From: Stenotrophomonas maltophilia
GTDB lineage: Bacteria > Pseudomonadota > Gammaproteobacteria > Xanthomonadales > Xanthomonadaceae
Reading direction: 5' to 3'
Assembly (NCBI RefSeq): GCF_002799155.1
Contig: NZ_NERD01000002.1
Coordinates: 3,410,001 to 3,474,000, forward strand
Length of the DNA stretch: 64,000 bases
The notes below the pieces were generated by a model. That model had not been told where the DNA came from and ran no database searches. It saw only the letters and a list, made by a program, of their open reading frames with translations. Positions 51,084 to 59,112 of this stretch are shown in pieces. Both the position numbers and the translations under genes were made by a program. Numbering within the stretch: the stretch's first letter is position 1; every line of letters starts with the position of its first letter.

Positions 51084-51926
51084 ATGCCGACGCTCGATGT
51101 CCCCCGCTACCTGCAACGCCTGCAGCTGGATGCACCGCCACCGCTGACGCTGGCGGGCCTGACCCTGCTGCAGCAGCGCCACAACGCATTGCTGCCGTTC
51201 GAAACCCTCAGCTGCCTGCTGCGCGATGCAGTGCCGATCGACCTGGACAGCATCCAGCGCAAGCTGCTCGACGACCGCCGTGGCGGCTACTGCTTCGAAC
51301 TCAACGGCGGCCTGCTGGCGCTGCTGCAAGCGCTGGGCTTCGATGCGCAGCCGTTGAGCGCGCGCGTGCTGCTGGCCGCCCAGGACGGCGAACTGACGGC
51401 ACGGACCCACCTGCTGCTGCGCGTGCAGGTGGACGGCGACGACTGGCTGGTGGATGCCGGTTTCGGCAGCCTGACCCCGACCGTGCCGCTGCGCCTGCAG
51501 GATCCGCAGCCGCAGGCCACGCCTCACGAGCGCTTCCTGCTGCAGCGCCTGCCTGGCGAGGGGGATTTCGTGCTGTCCGCCGAGTCCGGCGATGGCTGGC
51601 GGGCGATGTATCGCTTCGACCTGCACGCGCCGGCACCGATCGACAACGTGGTGGGCAACTGGTACGTGTGCACCCATCCCGATTCCGGTTTCCCCGGCCA
51701 GCTGCGCGCGTCACTGACCGGGCCGGACTGGCGACGCACCATCGGCAGCGGCAACTACACCGAGTATCGCCCCGGGCAGGCACCGGACAAGCGCCCGCTG
51801 CACGACGTCGGCGACGTGCGCGACGTGCTGCAGCAGCGCTTCGGCATCCAGCTTCCAGACGACCCGCGGCTGGATCCGGCGATCAACGACTGGCTGCAGC
51901 GCTCACGCGCCGCGACCCACATGTAG
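51084..51926 (+). CDS. nat: Arylamine N-acetyltransferase
   Basis: This 280-aa NAT family enzyme transfers acetyl from CoA to aromatic amines or hydrazines. The catalytic triad is clear: Cys70 in RRGGYCFELN, His109 in ARTHLLLRV, Asp124 in WLVDAGFGS. Other family features are the N-terminal helical bundle LLPFETLSCLLRD and the FDLHAPAPIDNVVGNWYVCTHP segment. ATG 51084 gives the normal N-terminus. The stop TAG is inside a GTAG hairpin that also carries the stop codon of the convergent gene. Confidence 0.93.
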   Translation: MPTLDVPRYLQRLQLDAPPPLTLAGLTLLQQRHNALLPFETLSCLLRDAVPIDLDSIQRKLLDDRRGGYCFELNGGLLALLQALGFDAQPLSARVLLAAQDGELTARTHLLLRVQVDGDDWLVDAGFGSLTPTVPLRLQDPQPQATPHERFLLQRLPGEGDFVLSAESGDGWRAMYRFDLHAPAPIDNVVGNWYVCTHPDSGFPGQLRASLTGPDWRRTIGSGNYTEYRPGQAPDKRPLHDVGDVRDVLQQRFGIQLPDDPRLDPAINDWLQRSRAATHM

Positions 51927-51949
51927 AGTCGAGCATCGCTCGACGCTAC
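51923..51949. repeat. SMAG hairpin holding the stop codons of two convergent genes
   Basis: GTAG-AGTCGAGC-ATC-GCTCGACG-CTAC. GTAG gives the TAG of the NAT gene (51924-51926), and CTAC read in reverse gives the TAG of the VOC gene (51948-51946). Confidence 0.9.
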
Positions 51950-52317
51950 ACAGCCGCGCGCGCCTGCAATGCGATCCGGTTGCCTTCGCTGTCGCGGATC
52001 TCGGCCACGCGCCAGCCGCCGGCGTCGGCCGGGCCGAAGCGCAGCTCGGCCCCGGCGCGCAGCGCACGCTCAAGACTGGCATCCAGGTCATCAACCCCGA
52101 TGTAGATGCGGGCACCCTGTTCGGACGGCAGATAGTCCGCCCCTTGCACCAGCGCCATGCTGGCCCCCGCCGCTTCATCGGCGAACGGCAGGTAGGCCAT
52201 GCGGCATTCGTGCAGCACGATCGGTTCGTCCATCTCCACCTGCAACCACTGCTGGTAGAAGGTAATGGCACGGGCCAGGTCACTGGCTGGGATCTCGACA
52301 TGCAGGATCAGGTTCAT
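51946..52317 (-). CDS. VOC (glyoxalase/bleomycin resistance/dioxygenase) family protein
   Basis: This 123-aa protein has a single VOC fold: NLILHVEIPASDLARAITFYQQWLQVEM, PIVLHECRMAYLPF, RIYIGVDDLDASLERALRAGAEL and WRVAEIRDSEGNRIAL. His6 and Glu112-type metal ligands are in the usual places (LHVEIPASD and EIRDSEGN). Start 52317 is chosen because the upstream 33 residues are not family-like. Function not predictable. Its stop is supplied by the shared hairpin. Confidence 0.85.
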   Translation of the reverse strand: MNLILHVEIPASDLARAITFYQQWLQVEMDEPIVLHECRMAYLPFADEAAGASMALVQGADYLPSEQGARIYIGVDDLDASLERALRAGAELRFGPADAGGWRVAEIRDSEGNRIALQARAAV

Positions 52318-52398
52318 CCGCGCAGGATAACCGGACGCTGACGCCGCCTGCGCAGGAGCACTGGCATGCTGGACGCCCCCTCTCCTGCGGAATCCAGC

Positions 52399-53115
52399 AT
52401 GCCCCTGGCCGATCACAAAAGCACACTGGCACCGCAGGGCTTCCTGCGCGTGGCGATCAACCTTGGCAACCCGGTGCTGGCGCAGGGCGATGCAGGCTCA
52501 CCGCGCGGGCCCTCACTGGAACTGGCCACCGCATTGGCGCAGCGGATGGGCGTGCAGGCCCGTTTCACCTGCCACGACGCCGCGGCCTCGGTGGTCGCCG
52601 CAGCAGGCGAGGACGCCTGGGACTTGGCCTTCCTGGCCATCGATCCGGCGCGCGCCGACCGCATTGCCTTCAGTGCCCCGTACGTGGAGATCGAAGGCAC
52701 CTATCTGGTGCGCGAGGACAGCCCCGCGCAGCAGGCGGCCGACCTCGATCGCGATGGATTGCGCATCGCGGTCGGCCGTGGTGCAGCCTACGACCTGTTT
52801 CTCAGCCGTGAACTGCGCCACGCCACGATCGAGCGGGCAGAGACATCGGCAGCCGCTATCACGTTGTTCGATCAGCAGCATCTGGATGCCGCCGCCGGTG
52901 TACGCCAACCGCTGCAAGCATGGGCGCAGACGCATCCCGGCCACCGCGTGCTGGCCGACCGTTTCACCTCGATCCAGCAGGCAGTGGCGGCGCCGGCCTC
53001 ACGCCCGGCCGACGCATTGCGGGCGTTGTTCGAGGAGGTGGAAGCGATCAAGGCCGGCCCGTTGCTTGAGGAAGCGTTCGCGCGCGCCGGGCAGGCAGTC
53101 ACGCTGGTTCGGTGA
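52399..53115 (+). CDS. Family 3 solute-binding-like protein without signal peptide
   Basis: This 238-aa protein has a SBP_bac_3 fold (PQGFLRVAINLGNPVLA, PSLELATALAQRMGVQARF, WDLAFLAIDPARADRIAFSAPYVEIEGTYLV, and the second lobe LRIAVGRGAAYDLFLSREL). These proteins normally sit in the periplasm and feed amino acid ABC transporters. Here neither ATG (52399 nor 52366) gives a signal peptide, and no permease is nearby, so it may be a cytoplasmic sensor or enzyme-like relative. Family assignment is good; the role is unknown. Confidence 0.75.
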   Translation: MPLADHKSTLAPQGFLRVAINLGNPVLAQGDAGSPRGPSLELATALAQRMGVQARFTCHDAAASVVAAAGEDAWDLAFLAIDPARADRIAFSAPYVEIEGTYLVREDSPAQQAADLDRDGLRIAVGRGAAYDLFLSRELRHATIERAETSAAAITLFDQQHLDAAAGVRQPLQAWAQTHPGHRVLADRFTSIQQAVAAPASRPADALRALFEEVEAIKAGPLLEEAFARAGQAVTLVR

Positions 53116-53117
53116 CT

Positions 53118-53153
53118 GTAGAGCACACGGAGTCGAGCATGGCTCGACGCTAC
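53118..53153. repeat. SMAG-type GTAG repeat
   Basis: GTAGAGCACACG then AGTCGAGC-ATG-GCTCGACG-CTAC. It starts 2 nt after the TGA of the solute-binding-like gene. Confidence 0.75.
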
Positions 53154-53169
53154 AGGGCGCGCGTACGGC

Positions 53170-55782
53170 TTACTGGAACAGGTACTTCAAGCCGATCTGC
53201 GCGCGGCGGCCGTAGTACTCCACCTGCAGCGGGCGCTGCGGGCTGCCCTGGTAGTACTTCAACGGCTCGTTGGTGAGATTGCTCAGCTCGGCGAACACCG
53301 TCCAGCGATCGAAGGTATAGGACGCACTGAAATCGACCGAGGTGTTGGCGCCGTACCAGGCGTCGGTGGCGCTGCTGTCGCCGTGCGCTTCGATGTAGGC
53401 ACCCTTGTGGTTGGTGGCCAGACGAGCTGCGAACGCGCCGTCGTCGTAGTACACCGTAACGTTGTACAGGCGGTCGGCCTGGCCGGTGATCGGCACGTTG
53501 CCGCTACGACCCGGAATGCGCATGCGCGAATCCATCAGGGTCAGGTTGGCGTTGATGCCGAAGTTGCTCCACAGGCCGGGCAGGAAATCGAAGCGGCGCA
53601 CGAAGGCGAACTCGGCCCCCCACAGCTTGGCGTCGTCACCGTTCTCGGGCCGGTAGAAGGTGACGTTGGGGTTGCCGTTGAAGCTGCCGGTGCTGCTGCT
53701 CTGGAACACCGGATTGCTGATGTTCTTGTAGAACACGCCGCCGGACAGCAGGCCCAGCGGACCGGCATACCATTCGGCCATCAGGTCCAGGTTGTCCGAA
53801 TAGGTCGGGTCCAGGTTGGCGTTGCCGGAGGTGAAGGTGCCATCGGCCTCCATGAACGAGCCACCCGGGTTGATGTCACCGAAGTTCGGCCGGGCGAAAC
53901 TGCGGGTCAGGCCCAGCCGCAGGTTGAGCTCGCTGCGGGGTGAGAAGCGTATGTTCAGCTGCGGCAGCACCGAGGTATAGCGCTTGCGGCCCAGGTTGGG
54001 CACCAGCGCGCTGCTGCCATCGGCATCGCGCTCCAGCACCAGCCCGCGCACGTCGGTGGCGGTCCGCTCCAGGCGCACACCGCCGACCACGTCCCAGCGT
54101 TCGTCCGGCGTCCAGGTTCCCATCGCATAGGCCGCGTACTGCTTCTCGGCCACGTCGAAGTTGCGCCCCAGCGCCGCGCCATTGGCCACCAGCGCCGAGT
54201 CGGCCGGTACCAGCACCAGATGCTGCCTGTTCTGCCGGTACCACTCGGCCAGGGCCTGCATCGGCACCACCTGCGAGAAGTCACCGGCGTAGTCGCGGCC
54301 ATTGCCGGTGTCATAGCCGCTGCGGCCGGGCTGGTCCATCAACGGGAAGTCGGCAAGGGTCGGCACCGGGCCGCCGGTAGCAGTGTTCCAGGCATAGAAC
54401 TCGTCGGAGAAACGGGCGCGGCGCTGCTTGTCGCGGTACTTGGCACCGGTCTTCCAGGTCAGCGTATCGCTGGCATCGAAGGTAAAGTCCAGTTGCGCGA
54501 CGGCCTTGTCCTTCTCATTGATCGCCACCCGATACAGCTCCACCGCGCTCAGCGGCATCTTCCGCGGGTCCATCGAGAAGCCAGGCGGCAGATGGGTCTC
54601 CGGGGTATCGGCGGCGACGTTGCCGCCATCGATGGCGTTGTACGAGTTGCGCCCTGCGCCGCGGTCCTGCAGGCCCTGGTAGCCGACCTTGCCCTGGTTG
54701 AACTGGACCACGAAGTAGGCGTTGTCGGCACAGGTGGGAATGCAGCCATAGCGGAAGTCGTTCTCGGCGCTGGCCAGCTTCCAGTCCACCTGGCCGCGGC
54801 CGAAGGTGTGCTGGCCACCGAATTCGATGGTCTTGAACTCGGTGATCAGCTCGTTGTGGATGTTCTGCAGCTCGACGCGATCCTTGTCGAAACGATAGCG
54901 GTGCTTGTAGTGGGTCTCGTCATCGCTCAGTTCACCATACTGGCCGCGCACGTACAGCCGGTGGCCGTCCGCCGGCAGGAACTCCATGCCGCCATTGACG
55001 CCGCGGGTGGTGCGCTCACCGGTGTAGTCACGCAGCTCCAGGCGGTAGATGCCAAGGCCATCGGCACTGCGCCGCGGTTCGAAGTTATCGGTCGCCCAGG
55101 GGCGCTTCCAGTAGGTTCCGTTGATCAGGAAGCCGAAGCGGCCATCGGCGCTGCGGTCGCCATACAGCACATTGGCGCTGGTGCCGGTATCGACGGCCTT
55201 GTCGTTGTAGTTGCCGGCCACGCTGGCGGCAAACGTGCGGCGCGCAGGCGCGGTGCGGGTAACGAAGTTGACCTGGCCACCAATGGCGTCGCCTTCGCGA
55301 TCCGGCGTCAGCGTCTTGCTCACTTCAATGCGTTCGATCAGCTCGGTCGGGAAGAAATCGAACGCGGTGGCGCGGCTGGTGGTTTCCTCTTCGGCCGTCG
55401 GCAGACGGTCACCGTTGAGGGTGGTCGAGTTCCACTGTGCGGGCAGGCCTCGCACCGCGACGAAGCGGCCTTCGCCCTGGTCGCGTTCGATCGACACGCC
55501 CGGTACGCGCTGCACGGCTTCGGCGGCGTTGTGGTCGGGCAGCTTGCCGATGCCATCGGCGCTGACCACGTTCATCAGGTTGCTGGCTTCGCGCTGGGCG
55601 TCCAGTGCCTGCTTCTCGCCGCTGACGATGCTGCCGACCACGGTGACGGTATCCAGATCAACGGCAGAGGGGGCGGGTGCGGTATCGGTCGCGGCCGGAG
55701 ACGCGGCCTGGACGGCCAGCGGGGCATGCAGCAGGGCGAGCAGGCCCAAAGTGAGCGGATGGCGCGTAGGCAGAGTGGACAT
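53170..55782 (-). CDS. TonB-dependent outer-membrane receptor (putative phosphonate-module transporter)
   Basis: This 870-aa protein has a signal peptide (LTLGLLALLHAPLAVQAAS). A TonB-box-like DLDTVTVVGS is followed by a plug domain (LPDHNAAEAVQRVPGVSIERDQGEG and RFVAVRGLPAQWNSTTLNGDRL) and a 22-strand barrel ending in FAELSNLTNEPLKYYQG and LKYLFQ (terminal Phe-Gln). The FVAVRGL and RATAFDFFPTELIERIEVSKT motifs are those of TonB receptors for large or scarce substrates in xanthomonads. It is transcribed in the same direction as phnM. Its upstream 26-bp dyad is shared with the FAD oxidoreductase operon, so it is likely a phosphonate-module receptor. Ligand unknown. Confidence 0.92.
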   Translation of the reverse strand: MSTLPTRHPLTLGLLALLHAPLAVQAASPAATDTAPAPSAVDLDTVTVVGSIVSGEKQALDAQREASNLMNVVSADGIGKLPDHNAAEAVQRVPGVSIERDQGEGRFVAVRGLPAQWNSTTLNGDRLPTAEEETTSRATAFDFFPTELIERIEVSKTLTPDREGDAIGGQVNFVTRTAPARRTFAASVAGNYNDKAVDTGTSANVLYGDRSADGRFGFLINGTYWKRPWATDNFEPRRSADGLGIYRLELRDYTGERTTRGVNGGMEFLPADGHRLYVRGQYGELSDDETHYKHRYRFDKDRVELQNIHNELITEFKTIEFGGQHTFGRGQVDWKLASAENDFRYGCIPTCADNAYFVVQFNQGKVGYQGLQDRGAGRNSYNAIDGGNVAADTPETHLPPGFSMDPRKMPLSAVELYRVAINEKDKAVAQLDFTFDASDTLTWKTGAKYRDKQRRARFSDEFYAWNTATGGPVPTLADFPLMDQPGRSGYDTGNGRDYAGDFSQVVPMQALAEWYRQNRQHLVLVPADSALVANGAALGRNFDVAEKQYAAYAMGTWTPDERWDVVGGVRLERTATDVRGLVLERDADGSSALVPNLGRKRYTSVLPQLNIRFSPRSELNLRLGLTRSFARPNFGDINPGGSFMEADGTFTSGNANLDPTYSDNLDLMAEWYAGPLGLLSGGVFYKNISNPVFQSSSTGSFNGNPNVTFYRPENGDDAKLWGAEFAFVRRFDFLPGLWSNFGINANLTLMDSRMRIPGRSGNVPITGQADRLYNVTVYYDDGAFAARLATNHKGAYIEAHGDSSATDAWYGANTSVDFSASYTFDRWTVFAELSNLTNEPLKYYQGSPQRPLQVEYYGRRAQIGLKYLFQ

Positions 55783-55876
55783 GGCGATGGCGGTGGCAAG
55801 GGAAAGTGGACCGCTACAGCGGGAGCGGCGATGGCGGCCACTTTCAATCAGCGCGGTGAAGCGCAGGCGGCATCCA

Positions 55877-55902
55877 CTAGGCAGGTCGGGGCAGCTGTCT
55901 AG
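55877..55902. promoter_or_regulatory. PhnF-type operator candidate, site A (TonB receptor)
   Basis: CTAGGCAGG-N8-GCTGTCTAG, 26 bp, 95 bp upstream of the receptor start. Same half sites and spacing as site C at 61171. Confidence 0.65.
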
Positions 55903-55918
55903 GTGATCGCGAGGGTGG

Positions 55919-57061
55919 TCACTGGGCCAGCAGGCGGCGGCCGCCCACCCAGACATCGGCCACGTAGTCCGGCATGGATCCACGCACCCGCAGCAGATCG
56001 GCGCGCAGGCCTTCGCCGATGCGGCCCCGATCCGGCAGGCCCAGCGCCTGTGCCGGTGCATGGCTGACCGTGCCCACCGCACGCGGCAGGCTCCAGCCCA
56101 GCTGCACGCACAGTACGCCCAGCGCCGGCAGCAGGCTGGCCGGCACATAGTCCGAGGACAGCACGTCGAGGCAGCCGGCGCGGGCCAGTTCCAGCGCCGC
56201 CACGTTGCCCGAATGCGAGCCGCCCAGCACCAGGTTGGGTGCGCCGGCAACGATCGTCAGGCCGGCCGCGCGCGCGGCCGCTGCGGCCTCCAGCGTGGTC
56301 GGGAACTCGCAGATGCGCGCACCGCAGGCCACGGCTTCATCCACATCCGCAGCCACCGTGTCGTCGTGGCTGGCCAGGCACAGGCCGCGCCGGCGCGCCC
56401 ACTGCAACACCTGTCGCAGGTGTGCAGGGCGAAAGCGCGCCTGCTGCGCACGGCGTGCCTGCAGCAGGTCTTCCAGATAACCGGTCTTCGTGTCGGCCGG
56501 CAAACCATAGTAGGCCGCATAGCGCTGCAGGTTTCGGAACTGGCGCTGCCCCGGTGTGTGGTCGGTCAGCGACAGCAGGCGCACCGCCGGATCATCCAGC
56601 AGTGGCTCCAGCAGCGGCAGCAACCCGGGATACGGCAGTTCGGCACGCAGGTGCAGGTAATGGTCGCTGCGCAGGCCGCCGGCACGGCGCGCCTCGGCCA
56701 GCGCCGCATGGGCGGCCTGCAGGCTGCGCACGCGCACGCTGTCGGCTTCCACGTCGCCCACTGCCAAGGCATCGCAGGCCGTGGTGATGCCTGCGGCGAG
56801 CAGCTGTGCATCGTGCGCCTGCACCGCCGCCGCCGCCGGGAAAGCCACGCCGGGGCGCGGCACCAGGTGCTTTTCCAGATTGTCGGTATGCAGCTCGACA
56901 AACCCTGGCATCAGCCAGTCGCCGCCACAGTCTTCGGCGCCCGGCAGCCCCACCCGCCCCTGCCCCACCGCGCGGATGCGTGCCCCATCCAGCACCACAT
57001 GGCCGTGCACGACCTCGTCGGCCAGCACCAGCTTCAGATTGTCGAGGATGCGTTCGCCCAT
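55919..57061 (-). CDS. phnM: PhnM-type amidohydrolase (ribosyl-methylphosphonate triphosphate diphosphatase family)
   Basis: This 380-aa amidohydrolase carries PhnM motifs: DNLKLVLADEVVHGHVVLDGAR, DWLMPGFVELHTDNLEKHLVPRP (metal-binding HxD-type), LLSLTDHTPGQRQF, CLASHDDTV, CEFPTTLEAAAAARAAG and GAPNLVLGGSHSGNVAALEL, then the second metal-site DVLSSDYVPASLLPAL. PhnM belongs to the C-P lyase pathway, but no phnGHIJK genes are in this window. Start 57061 has GGTGGA 6 nt upstream. It is divergent from phnF, and in line with the TonB receptor gene, which begins 136 bp after its stop. Confidence 0.9.
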   Translation of the reverse strand: MGERILDNLKLVLADEVVHGHVVLDGARIRAVGQGRVGLPGAEDCGGDWLMPGFVELHTDNLEKHLVPRPGVAFPAAAAVQAHDAQLLAAGITTACDALAVGDVEADSVRVRSLQAAHAALAEARRAGGLRSDHYLHLRAELPYPGLLPLLEPLLDDPAVRLLSLTDHTPGQRQFRNLQRYAAYYGLPADTKTGYLEDLLQARRAQQARFRPAHLRQVLQWARRRGLCLASHDDTVAADVDEAVACGARICEFPTTLEAAAAARAAGLTIVAGAPNLVLGGSHSGNVAALELARAGCLDVLSSDYVPASLLPALGVLCVQLGWSLPRAVGTVSHAPAQALGLPDRGRIGEGLRADLLRVRGSMPDYVADVWVGGRRLLAQ

Positions 57062-57123
57062 GGATTCCACCGTCCGTGTCATGCCGTTGCAACCGCAACG
57101 CGTTGATATGCCTGCACGTGCAG

Positions 57124-57136
57124 TGCACCTGTCTAG
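57124..57136. promoter_or_regulatory. PhnF-type operator candidate, site B (phnF/phnM intergenic)
   Basis: TGCACCTGTCTAG, identical over 13 bp to part of site C. The left half of the dyad is weak here. It lies 26 bp before phnF and 63 bp before phnM, right after a perfect CTGCACGTGCAG palindrome. Confidence 0.55.
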
Positions 57137-57161
57137 TCCAGCAGCCGCAGATGGAGGTTTG

Positions 57162-57908
57162 ATGACCATGCCCGCCCCGGCCCCGACGCCGCGCGATTCG
57201 GTCCTGCCACTGTGGCAGCAGATCGAACAGGCGCTGCTGCGGCAGATACGCGAACGCCAGCTGGTGGAAGGCGATGCACTGCCCTCGGCGCAGGTGCTGG
57301 CCAAGCGCTTCGCGGTCAACCGCCACACCGTGCGGCGCGCGATCGAGGCGCTGGAGGAGCGCGGCTACGTACGCACCGAAACCGGCCGCGGAAGCTTCGT
57401 GCAGGAGCATCCGTACCACTACCCGATCAGCCGGCGTACCCGCTTCGGCCGGGCCATGCATGACCTGAACGTGGAAAGCCACTACACCCTGCTCGATGCC
57501 CGCGTGCAGGTGCCGAGCCGCCAGGTGGCCCCTGCGCTCGGCCTGATTGCCGGCGAACGCGTGCATCGGGTGGTGTACTCCAGCCAGGTGGAAGGCCGCA
57601 CGGTGGACCACAGCGAAGCCTATTTCCCGGCCACCCGCTTCCCAGGGCTGGGCGAGGTGTTCGCACGCACGCCGTCGGTGACCCGCACGCTTGCCGCGTT
57701 CGGGGTCACTGACTACCTGCGCCGGCATACGACGGTGATGGCGCGCCTGCCCGATGCCGAGGTCGCACGCGTGCTCGGGCAGTCAACGCGACGGCCGGTG
57801 CTGTGCGTGCACTCGCTCAACGTCGATCCGCAGGGGCAGCCAGTGCAGTTCGGCATCACCAGCTTCGCCGGTGACTGGGTGCAGCTGATGGTCAGCAGCG
57901 ACCTCTAG
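57162..57908 (+). CDS. phnF: GntR/HutC-family regulator, PhnF type
   Basis: This 248-aa protein has an N-terminal winged-helix (LWQQIEQALLRQIRERQLVEGDALPSAQVLAKRFAVNRHTVRRAIEALEERGYVRTETGRGSFV, residues about 18-80) and a C-terminal UTRA ligand domain (RTRFGRAMHDLNVESHYTLLD, VHRVVYSSQVEGRTVDHSEAYFPATRFPGL, QPVQFGITSFAGDWVQLMV). This matches PhnF, which represses phosphonate genes. It has a strong Shine-Dalgarno (GGAGG). It is divergent from phnM with a shared intergenic region, and likely controls the whole cluster through CTAGACAGG half sites. Confidence 0.9.
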   Translation: MTMPAPAPTPRDSVLPLWQQIEQALLRQIRERQLVEGDALPSAQVLAKRFAVNRHTVRRAIEALEERGYVRTETGRGSFVQEHPYHYPISRRTRFGRAMHDLNVESHYTLLDARVQVPSRQVAPALGLIAGERVHRVVYSSQVEGRTVDHSEAYFPATRFPGLGEVFARTPSVTRTLAAFGVTDYLRRHTTVMARLPDAEVARVLGQSTRRPVLCVHSLNVDPQGQPVQFGITSFAGDWVQLMVSSDL

Positions 57909-57947
57909 GGAAGGCGCGGCGGGCGTTGCACCCGCCGCGCGCAGGCT

Positions 57948-59102
57948 TCACGCCACGCGGCGCAATGCCGCGTAGCGACCGTCCACCAGTTCCTCGGCCA
58001 GGCCGAAGCTGAGCGTCATGCCCAGGCCACCGCCGCCGATGGCGTTGACGATGGTCACGCCCGGTGCCGGCTCGGCGACGAACTCGCTGCGGCCGTCCAG
58101 CAGCTTGGGATAGATGCCGTGCCAGGTCTGCGCGATGCGCGCGTCCGGAACCTGCATGAAACGGGACAGGTAATCGAGCACCTTCTGGTTGATGGTGTGC
58201 TCGTCGAACGGATCATGCGTATGCGCATAGGCATGCGAATCACCAATGGTGATTTCACCCAGGCCGTTCTGTGCGGCCATCACGTGGATGCCCAGCTCGA
58301 TCAGGTCGGCATGCTCGGCCTGGTAGCGCGCCTGCAGCGGAGCGACATCGGCGGCCTCGCGGAAGCCAGCATAGTGCACCAGCGACAGGCCGCCACAAAG
58401 CGCAGCACCCAGGCGGAACGCGGAGGGTTGCGCCGCCAGCCGCAGCATCTGCAGCTTGCAGCGTGTCAGCGGGGCCGCCGCGTACAGCTCGGGATACAGT
58501 TGTTCAAACTCCGGGCCGCTGCAGACGAACACCTGGTCGGCCTCGAACAGGCGGCTGCCGGACCATACCCGGCCGCTCTCCACCGCCGTCACCGGCGTGC
58601 GCCACTGGAACTGCACTCCATGGCACTGGTGAAGCACATCCGGCAGCGCGCGGATCGCCTGGCGCGGATCGACCACCAGCTCATCGGCATTGAACAGTGC
58701 GCCACGCAGTTCGCGCGCAACCAGCGCCGGCGACTTCACCAGTGCCGCATCCCGATCCAGCAGGCGGCAAGGGCGCAGCTGCGCATTGGCTGCCGCATAC
58801 TGCTGCAGCACGGCCCATTCGTCGTCGGCATGGGCAACATGCAGCGAGCCGCTGGGATCGTGCCAGAGGCCGGCGACGTCGATCAGCTCCTGCCAGATCT
58901 GCCGCGAGCGCAGCGCGCGCTCATACAACGGGCCATTGGGCACGCCGATCGGCCAGACCATGCCGAAGTTGCGGATGGAGGCGCCGACAGCGCGTTCATG
59001 GCGTTCCAGCACGGTGACCTTGCAGCCACGTACGGCCAGCGCGCGGGCCACGGCCAAGCCGACGATGCCGGCACCGACCACGAGGGCGGTTGTGTTCTTC
59101 AT
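57948..59102 (-). CDS. FAD-dependent oxidoreductase, TIGR03364 (phosphonate-cluster amine oxidase type)
   Basis: This 384-aa DAO-type flavoprotein has a Rossmann motif VVGAGIVGLAVARALAVRGCKVTVLER at residues about 7-33. It continues ASIRNFGMVWPIGVPNGPLYERALRS, FVCSGPEFEQLYPEL, and C-terminal NAIGGGGLGMTLSFGLAEELVDG. Family TIGR03364 is found in phosphonate clusters beside PhnX-like hydrolases and GntR regulators; characterised relatives oxidise (methyl)aminoalkylphosphonates to phosphonoacetaldehyde. It starts 11 nt after the DUF5690 stop in the same operon. Its substrate here is inferred, not proven. Confidence 0.88.
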   Translation of the reverse strand: MKNTTALVVGAGIVGLAVARALAVRGCKVTVLERHERAVGASIRNFGMVWPIGVPNGPLYERALRSRQIWQELIDVAGLWHDPSGSLHVAHADDEWAVLQQYAAANAQLRPCRLLDRDAALVKSPALVARELRGALFNADELVVDPRQAIRALPDVLHQCHGVQFQWRTPVTAVESGRVWSGSRLFEADQVFVCSGPEFEQLYPELYAAAPLTRCKLQMLRLAAQPSAFRLGAALCGGLSLVHYAGFREAADVAPLQARYQAEHADLIELGIHVMAAQNGLGEITIGDSHAYAHTHDPFDEHTINQKVLDYLSRFMQVPDARIAQTWHGIYPKLLDGRSEFVAEPAPGVTIVNAIGGGGLGMTLSFGLAEELVDGRYAALRRVA

Positions 59103-59112
59103 GGGGATGGAC

